This document shows, piece by piece, positions 59,051 to 64,000 of a stretch of DNA of 64,000 bases. Position 1 is the first letter of the stretch, and each line of letters starts with the position of its first letter. This DNA comes from JAGXRK01 sp963804005 (GTDB lineage Bacteria; Bacteroidota; Ignavibacteria; Ignavibacteriales; Ignavibacteriaceae). The notes under the pieces were generated by a model. That model made no database searches. It was not told the DNA's origin and saw only the letters and a list, made by a program, of their open reading frames with translations. The stretch is taken from positions 1 through 64,000 of the forward strand of contig CAWDOP010000002.1 of the NCBI GenBank assembly GCA_963804005.1, written 5' to 3'. The position numbers and the translations under genes were made by a program.

Positions 59051-60481
59051 ATGAAAAAAATATTTATAACACTTTTTATAGTGATCCCCTTTATATGTAT
59101 CTTCTCACAAGATACTTTAAGAGTATCAACAGATTTTTCTACAATCCAACTTGCAATAGATGCTGCGACAGATGGAGATATTGTTTTGGTTGCACCTGGA
59201 ACTTATTTTGAAAATATTAATTTCAGAGGGAAAAACATTACCGTTACCAGTCACCATATTCTGAACGAAGATTTGGAGTACATCAAGAATACAATAATAG
59301 AAGGTAGTAATCCTGTTTATCCTGATTCTGCTAGTTGCGTATCTTTTCGTTCAGGTGAAGGTCCCGAAGCAGTAATACAAGGATTTACAATAATAGGCGG
59401 AACGGGAACGAAGTGGATTGATCCGAATAATCCCGGATATATCTGGAGAGGTGGTGGCGGTGTTTTTACATTTAAGTCTTCACCGACAATTAAGAATAAT
59501 ATTATTGTGAATAATAATGTCACAAACGTAACCGGTGTAAATGGTGCACAAGGTGGTGGTACTCTAAGTTATGACGGTAATCCTCTAATTCTAAATAATC
59601 TTATAATGCAGAATGAAGCCCGCTATGGTGCGGGTATTGTAATAGATTATTCAGGTGGAGTGATTAAGAATAATATAATCTACAAAAACATCGGTGGTCA
59701 GGATTATGGTGGTGGTGGTTTTTGGTCCATAGGTAATGGCTCATCACCCATTATTGTCGAGAATAATCATATCATAGAAAATTCAGTAAGCGGCAGCGGT
59801 ATATACGGTGGAAAAGGTGGTGCCATGTTCATATGGATGGGTCTTGTTACTGCTCGGAATAATATTATTTGGGGGAATGCTCAAAGTAGTGGTGGACCTA
59901 TTGCACAAGTCGATGGCGGAGTGGCAAATGTAACTTACAGTGATGTTGAAGGTGGATTTACAGGAGTAGGTAATATATCTGACAATCCTGAATTTTCTGA
60001 CTCCAATTTTTGTTTAATGCCAAACTCACCGTGCATCGACTATGGTAATCCGGATTTAATATATAATGACGTTGAAGATCCCAACAACTCTGGTTATGCA
60101 AAATGGCCGAGTCAAGGTGGATTAAGAAATGATATGGGAGCTTTCGGTGGTCCTTTTTCAAGGACTTTCCCATTTTTTTTTGTTACGGAGATTGAGATAG
60201 ATGATTTTATGCAACCTGATAAGTATATCTTATCACAAAACTATCCAAATCCATTTAATCCAACTACTACAATTATTTATAGAATTCCAGAATTAAGTTT
60301 TGTCACTCTTAAAGTCTATGATGTTTTAGGAAATGAAATAAAAACACTTGTTAATGAGGAAAAAACTGCTGGAAACTATGAAATTGATTTCGGAGGAAAG
60401 GAATTACCGAGCGGAGTTTACTTCTATAAATTGAACAGTAATAATTTTTCGATGACAAAGAAAATGATTTTAATTCGTTAG
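59051..60481 (+). CDS. Right-handed beta-helix T9SS cargo protein
   Basis: 476 residues with a signal peptide (FITLFIVIPFICIFS). The first half is a parallel beta-helix of the NosD/pectate-lyase-like type: STIQLAIDAATDGDIVLVAP, GTYFENINFRGKNITVTSH, PTIKNNIIVNNNVTNVTGV and SPIIVENNHIIENSV. Such folds bind or cleave polysaccharides, but no catalytic residues are identifiable. The end is a T9SS sorting domain (NYPNPFNPTTTIIYRIPE ... VTLKVYDVLGNEIKTL ... TKKMILIR). Third in the cargo run. Confidence 0.85.
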   Translation: MKKIFITLFIVIPFICIFSQDTLRVSTDFSTIQLAIDAATDGDIVLVAPGTYFENINFRGKNITVTSHHILNEDLEYIKNTIIEGSNPVYPDSASCVSFRSGEGPEAVIQGFTIIGGTGTKWIDPNNPGYIWRGGGGVFTFKSSPTIKNNIIVNNNVTNVTGVNGAQGGGTLSYDGNPLILNNLIMQNEARYGAGIVIDYSGGVIKNNIIYKNIGGQDYGGGGFWSIGNGSSPIIVENNHIIENSVSGSGIYGGKGGAMFIWMGLVTARNNIIWGNAQSSGGPIAQVDGGVANVTYSDVEGGFTGVGNISDNPEFSDSNFCLMPNSPCIDYGNPDLIYNDVEDPNNSGYAKWPSQGGLRNDMGAFGGPFSRTFPFFFVTEIEIDDFMQPDKYILSQNYPNPFNPTTTIIYRIPELSFVTLKVYDVLGNEIKTLVNEEKTAGNYEIDFGGKELPSGVYFYKLNSNNFSMTKKMILIR

Positions 60482-60506
60482 TAATACTAATTCGGAAGGA
60501 AGGTAA

Positions 60507-61955
60507 ATGTTCTCAAAAAAAATATTAATTATAATAATTATTTATTTCATAAACTTTGCTGTTTTTTCACAAGGAATCGGAAGAGAAAATTTAACAGCAG
60601 AAAGTGACTATTTAGGTTATTCAAAACCTGGTTCGATACCTGAAATTTTTGCGCCTGATTTTATTTCAACTCAGTATGCAGAATTTGCAGGCACTTTTGC
60701 ACCCGATTTTAGCGAATATTATTTTACTCGACGAGGTCCTTTTCCTGAAGGATTAGCACAAATAATGGTGACAAGAAGAATCAATGAAAGTTGGACTACT
60801 CCAGTGGTTGCAGATTTTTCCAGCAATAACTATGAATTTGAACCTTACATTACTCCTGATGGAATGAGATTATACTTTGGTTCAAGGAGATCTGTCGATG
60901 GGATTGCTCCTCCCGGAGAAATGCATCAATGGTTTTTAGATAAGCAAGACTCAACTTGGTCAGAGCCGAAACTTTTAGGGTCACCGTTTTTTGAAAGAAT
61001 GGTAATGTATCCAACAGTATCAAACGATAAAACAATTTATTTTACAAGTCTTGACGGAATCTACTATTCAGAATTTATAAATGATGTTTATCAAGAACCA
61101 GTAAAGATAGGTTCTGAAATTAATTTTCTTCCTTTAACGGCTCATTCTTTTATTGCACCTGACGGAAGTTATCTTATATTTGATGGTCAGCCAAGAGGTG
61201 AAGGAAAGACGGATCTTTTTATTAGCTACAAGAAATCGGACGGTTCATGGACCAAGGGTAAATTCATGGGAAAGGAAATAAATTCTGGAGAATCTCAGGC
61301 AATGGCCAGCGTTTCTCCTGATGGTGAATGCCTTTTCTTTACTAGAGATTCGGATATTTATTGGTTGGATGCTTCGGTAATTGATCAGATAAGACTTATT
61401 CCCGAAGTAACTTTAGAACCGGATACAGGCAATATTCCATTAACAGTACAATTTTATGTTGATTTAAATACTGTGCCTGATTCAATTGTTGAATTCGAAT
61501 GGGATTTTACTAACAATGGAGTGATTGATTCAAGAGAGCAAAATCCAGAATTCACTTATTTGGAAGCAGGAATTTATTCCGTAAGATTATCCGTTTTTAC
61601 ATTAACTGACTCAGCAACCAGAGTATTGAAAGATATAGTTGAGGTATTTGACGAAAGCACAGGATTCAGATTAGACAACAAAAATCACTTTTCTAATTAT
61701 GAACTTTGTCAAAACTATCCAAATCCATTTAATCCAACTACTAAAATTAGTTATTCGATTCCGCAAGAGCTTAAAGTTAATTTAAGCATTTTTGATGTTC
61801 TTGGAAGTAAGATAACTACATTAGTTGATGAAGAAAAAAAAACTGGATATTATGAAGTTGAATTTGACGCAACGGGTCTAACAAGTGGTATATATATCTA
61901 TCAACTCATTGCCGGAAATTTTAGTCAAACAAATAAAATGATTTTGGTTCGTTAA
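60507..61955 (+). CDS. PD40 propeller plus PKD T9SS cargo protein
   Basis: 482 residues. Signal peptide KILIIIIIYFINFAVFSQG. PD40/TolB-like blades (about 40-290: FAPDFSEYYFTRRGPFPEG, EPYITPDGMRLYFGSRRS, HSFIAPDGSYLIFDGQPRG, MASVSPDGECLFFTRDSD), then a PKD domain (VEFEWDFTNNGVIDSREQNP) whose residues closely match those of the PKD in 56242-57945. A T9SS sorting domain ends it (NYPNPFNPTTKISYSIPQ ... LSIFDVLGSKITTL ... TNKMILVR). It starts 25 bp after the beta-helix gene, so cotranscription is likely. Confidence 0.85.
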   Translation: MFSKKILIIIIIYFINFAVFSQGIGRENLTAESDYLGYSKPGSIPEIFAPDFISTQYAEFAGTFAPDFSEYYFTRRGPFPEGLAQIMVTRRINESWTTPVVADFSSNNYEFEPYITPDGMRLYFGSRRSVDGIAPPGEMHQWFLDKQDSTWSEPKLLGSPFFERMVMYPTVSNDKTIYFTSLDGIYYSEFINDVYQEPVKIGSEINFLPLTAHSFIAPDGSYLIFDGQPRGEGKTDLFISYKKSDGSWTKGKFMGKEINSGESQAMASVSPDGECLFFTRDSDIYWLDASVIDQIRLIPEVTLEPDTGNIPLTVQFYVDLNTVPDSIVEFEWDFTNNGVIDSREQNPEFTYLEAGIYSVRLSVFTLTDSATRVLKDIVEVFDESTGFRLDNKNHFSNYELCQNYPNPFNPTTKISYSIPQELKVNLSIFDVLGSKITTLVDEEKKTGYYEVEFDATGLTSGIYIYQLIAGNFSQTNKMILVR

Positions 61956-61971
61956 GATATTAGGGAAAATT

Positions 61972-64000
61972 TTGAAAACATTATTGAGTACAAATCCAAA
62001 CATTAAAAACTTTAGAGAATTATTTACATTACTGATTATCATCATAATCTTAATCCCAGTTGCTGCAACTGCTAAAGTAGTAAAGGTAGAAATTATTAGT
62101 CGAGAAGTAGTATCATTCTCAGCTGAACATAGTTCTGCTGGCGCATACGAACGAATTACAGGAATCATTTATCTGGAAGTTGATCCAAATGACCCGGCAA
62201 ATAAATTGATAGTTGATTTAAAATACGCTCCCAAAAATGAACTTGGAATGGTTGAATTCTCAACTGAATTTGAGCTTCACAAACCTGTTGATACAAATAG
62301 GGGAAATCATCGGTTGATGTATTTTGTCAACAATCGTGGTAATAAAATGGGAGAAGAACATTTCAATTATCAAACTGGTAGAAATTGGCTCTATAGCCAG
62401 GGGTATTCATATTTATGGTGCGGCTGGAATTGTGATGTGATTGAAGGTGATCAAAGTTTTAATATCTATGTACCAATAGCAGCAGATAAAGGCGAAATAA
62501 TAACAGGAAAAATTTATGCGGAAATAATTTCCTTTGCTAATGATGTTACTTTTTCACAACCGATTGTTTGGGGCGGTTCTTTGGTTTATGCACCATTAAA
62601 TATGGATAGATCGGATGCAAAATTAACTATGCGCCAGTACCGCCACGATGAACCTATAGAAATTCCACAGACGGAATGGAAATTTGCTCGCTTTAAAAAT
62701 GGTGAGATAATACCTGATTCGGGATCTATTTATATTAAAGAAGGATTCAAACCGGGTTGGCTATATGATCTCGTTTATGTAGGAAAAAATCCAAAGGTAA
62801 CTGGTCTTGGACTCGCGGCTATTCGAGATGTCGTTTCTTTTTTCCGATATGAAAAAGCTGATGAAGTTGGAAATAAAAATCCTCTTGCTAGTATTATTGA
62901 GCAGACCTTTGCTTGGGGCCATTCTCAATCCGCGCGCCTTTTGAATCATTTTATCTATCAGAATTTTAATGGAGATGAGAAAAAACAAATAGTATTTGAT
63001 GGCATTATGTTGAATTGTCCGGGTGCAGGTAAAGGATTATTTAATTCGCGCTTTGCTCAATTCACTCGACATGGCAGTCAACACGAAGACAACCTCTTCC
63101 CGATAGATTTTTTCCCGTTTGCAACTGTCAAGCAAGATGATCCTATTTCAGGGAAAATGGGTGATGCATTTGATGAAGCTCGCAAGTCAGGTTTTATGCC
63201 TAAGATGATGATTATTAATTCATCAACGGATTATTGGACACGGGGAGCTTCATTATTACACACAGATGTAGAGGGGAAAACTGATATTGAAATAGATGAT
63301 AATGTTCGCATTTATAGTATAGCGGGATATACTCATGTAGACTCCCGTATCGGAATTATAGGACGAGCTTTATTAACTGCTTTAGATCAATGGGTAAGTT
63401 TTGGCATTGAACCCCCGGTTTCTCGAATTCCCAAAATCTCAGACGGTACTTTGGTTTCTTTAGATAAGTTTAAAAAGAATTTTCCAAATATTCCTGATAT
63501 TATAATGCCGGAATCATTTTATCACCCATTAAGATTAGATATGGGACCGCGTTGGGAAACAGATGGCATAGCCGATAATGTACCGCCCAAAATTGGAAAA
63601 CCTTATGTTTGTCTTGTACCACAAGTTGATAAAGATGGAAATGAAATTGCCGGTATTAAATTGCCTGCATTGCAATTGTCATTAGCTACATTTGTTGGCT
63701 GGAGTATGCGAAGTCCTTCATTTTCAAATTCATTGAAGCGTAATACAGGGAGTGTCTTCCCAATGCCTGTAACAACCGAAGCGCAAAGGAAAGCAAACGA
63801 TCCAAGGAAGGCAATATTGGAAAGATATCCCACCAGAGAAGATTATTTAGCACAAATAACAAAGTCTCTTTTACATTTGAAATCCAAACGGTTTTTACTT
63901 GACGAGGACGTTACAAGGCTGCTTATGGAATTTGCTCAACTAACATATTGGCCTGTGGATGAATCGAAAACACTAGTGACTATTAAAAGAATATCAGCAC
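61972..64000 (+). CDS. Alpha/beta hydrolase domain protein (Abhydrolase_10 type), 3' end beyond the window
   Basis: 676 codons and still open at the window end. The TTG at 61972 gives an N-terminal hydrophobic stretch (FTLLIIIIILIPVAATA) as signal peptide. Core motifs are the nucleophile elbow AWGHSQSARLLNHF (Ser in GHSQS), WGGSLVYAPLNMDRSDA and an acid-His candidate region AGYTHVDSR. The family is the alpha/beta hydrolase domain PF20091, of unknown substrate and usually exported. It follows the cargo operon by 17 bp in the same direction but has no T9SS tail in the visible part. Confidence 0.78.
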   Translation, partial: MKTLLSTNPNIKNFRELFTLLIIIIILIPVAATAKVVKVEIISREVVSFSAEHSSAGAYERITGIIYLEVDPNDPANKLIVDLKYAPKNELGMVEFSTEFELHKPVDTNRGNHRLMYFVNNRGNKMGEEHFNYQTGRNWLYSQGYSYLWCGWNCDVIEGDQSFNIYVPIAADKGEIITGKIYAEIISFANDVTFSQPIVWGGSLVYAPLNMDRSDAKLTMRQYRHDEPIEIPQTEWKFARFKNGEIIPDSGSIYIKEGFKPGWLYDLVYVGKNPKVTGLGLAAIRDVVSFFRYEKADEVGNKNPLASIIEQTFAWGHSQSARLLNHFIYQNFNGDEKKQIVFDGIMLNCPGAGKGLFNSRFAQFTRHGSQHEDNLFPIDFFPFATVKQDDPISGKMGDAFDEARKSGFMPKMMIINSSTDYWTRGASLLHTDVEGKTDIEIDDNVRIYSIAGYTHVDSRIGIIGRALLTALDQWVSFGIEPPVSRIPKISDGTLVSLDKFKKNFPNIPDIIMPESFYHPLRLDMGPRWETDGIADNVPPKIGKPYVCLVPQVDKDGNEIAGIKLPALQLSLATFVGWSMRSPSFSNSLKRNTGSVFPMPVTTEAQRKANDPRKAILERYPTREDYLAQITKSLLHLKSKRFLLDEDVTRLLMEFAQLTYWPVDESKTLVTIKRISA

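Overview
The window looks like a chromosomal segment of an AT-rich Gram-negative bacterium of the Bacteroidota/Ignavibacteriota assemblage, most likely an Ignavibacteria-type lineage. At least seven predicted secreted proteins end in a type IX secretion (T9SS) sorting domain with a NYPNPFNPTT-like signature followed by VTLKVYD/LG and KMxLxK. A PorV-family protein, a TonB-dependent receptor with a CarboxypepD_reg-like N-terminus, periplasmic propeller repeats and weak Shine-Dalgarno use fit as well. This placement is inference; there is no rRNA operon here.

Layout. 1-8 kb: a RAYT transposase remnant between two REP-like hairpins, a patatin-like phospholipase, the SRP RNA, a membrane protein, sixA, a lipoprotein, an NhaC-type antiporter and uvrC; nearly all protein genes here are frame-disrupted. 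8-23 kb: an FG-GAP T9SS cargo protein, glgC, an M1 aminopeptidase, lpxH and a PBP1A-type gene, tRNA-Leu(CAG), a phosphoesterase/PQQ-propeller protein, an aldo/keto reductase, a cell-wall amidase with a T9SS tail and a PD40 protein. 23-35 kb: a glycosyltransferase, then a six-gene outer-membrane operon (TonB receptor, FN3/T9SS protein, lipoprotein, PorV-like, IPT/TIG lipoprotein, propeller/T9SS) with a structured leader and a clear terminator. 35-49 kb: divergent murB and murA (MurA with Cys-to-Asp at the fosfomycin site), a STAS protein, a zinc-knuckle coiled-coil protein, GIY-YIG, tRNA-Ser(GCU), an acyl-CoA dehydrogenase, guaB, a GT4, purD, a 3'-truncated dnaE2-like gene, MauE plus rhodanese, and SpoVG. 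49-51 kb: an RHS/polymorphic-toxin remnant field.

51.2-56.2 kb holds the most interesting locus. A 1222-residue regulator fuses a periplasmic 14-motif propeller sensor, a Y_Y_Y domain and a transmembrane segment directly to a sigma-54 AAA+ domain and a Fis-type HTH. It is flanked by two divergent thioredoxin-fold paralogues that lack CxxC. Each paralogue has a near-consensus sigma-54 -24/-12 promoter, and 93-95 bp upstream of it two abutting 18-bp palindromes (TTGCC-N8-GGCAA type). This reads as a self-contained regulon with a membrane-bound enhancer-binding protein. 56-62 kb is a run of four T9SS cargo genes, and the window ends inside an alpha/beta hydrolase.

Many housekeeping genes (uvrC, guaB, purD, PBP1A and others) carry single-base frame breaks, clustered in patches, next to long intact stretches. 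Low-coverage assembly errors are the likelier cause than true pseudogenisation for most. Such genes are typed 'pseudogene' here only to mean 'reading frame broken in this sequence'; coordinates span the whole reconstructed gene.
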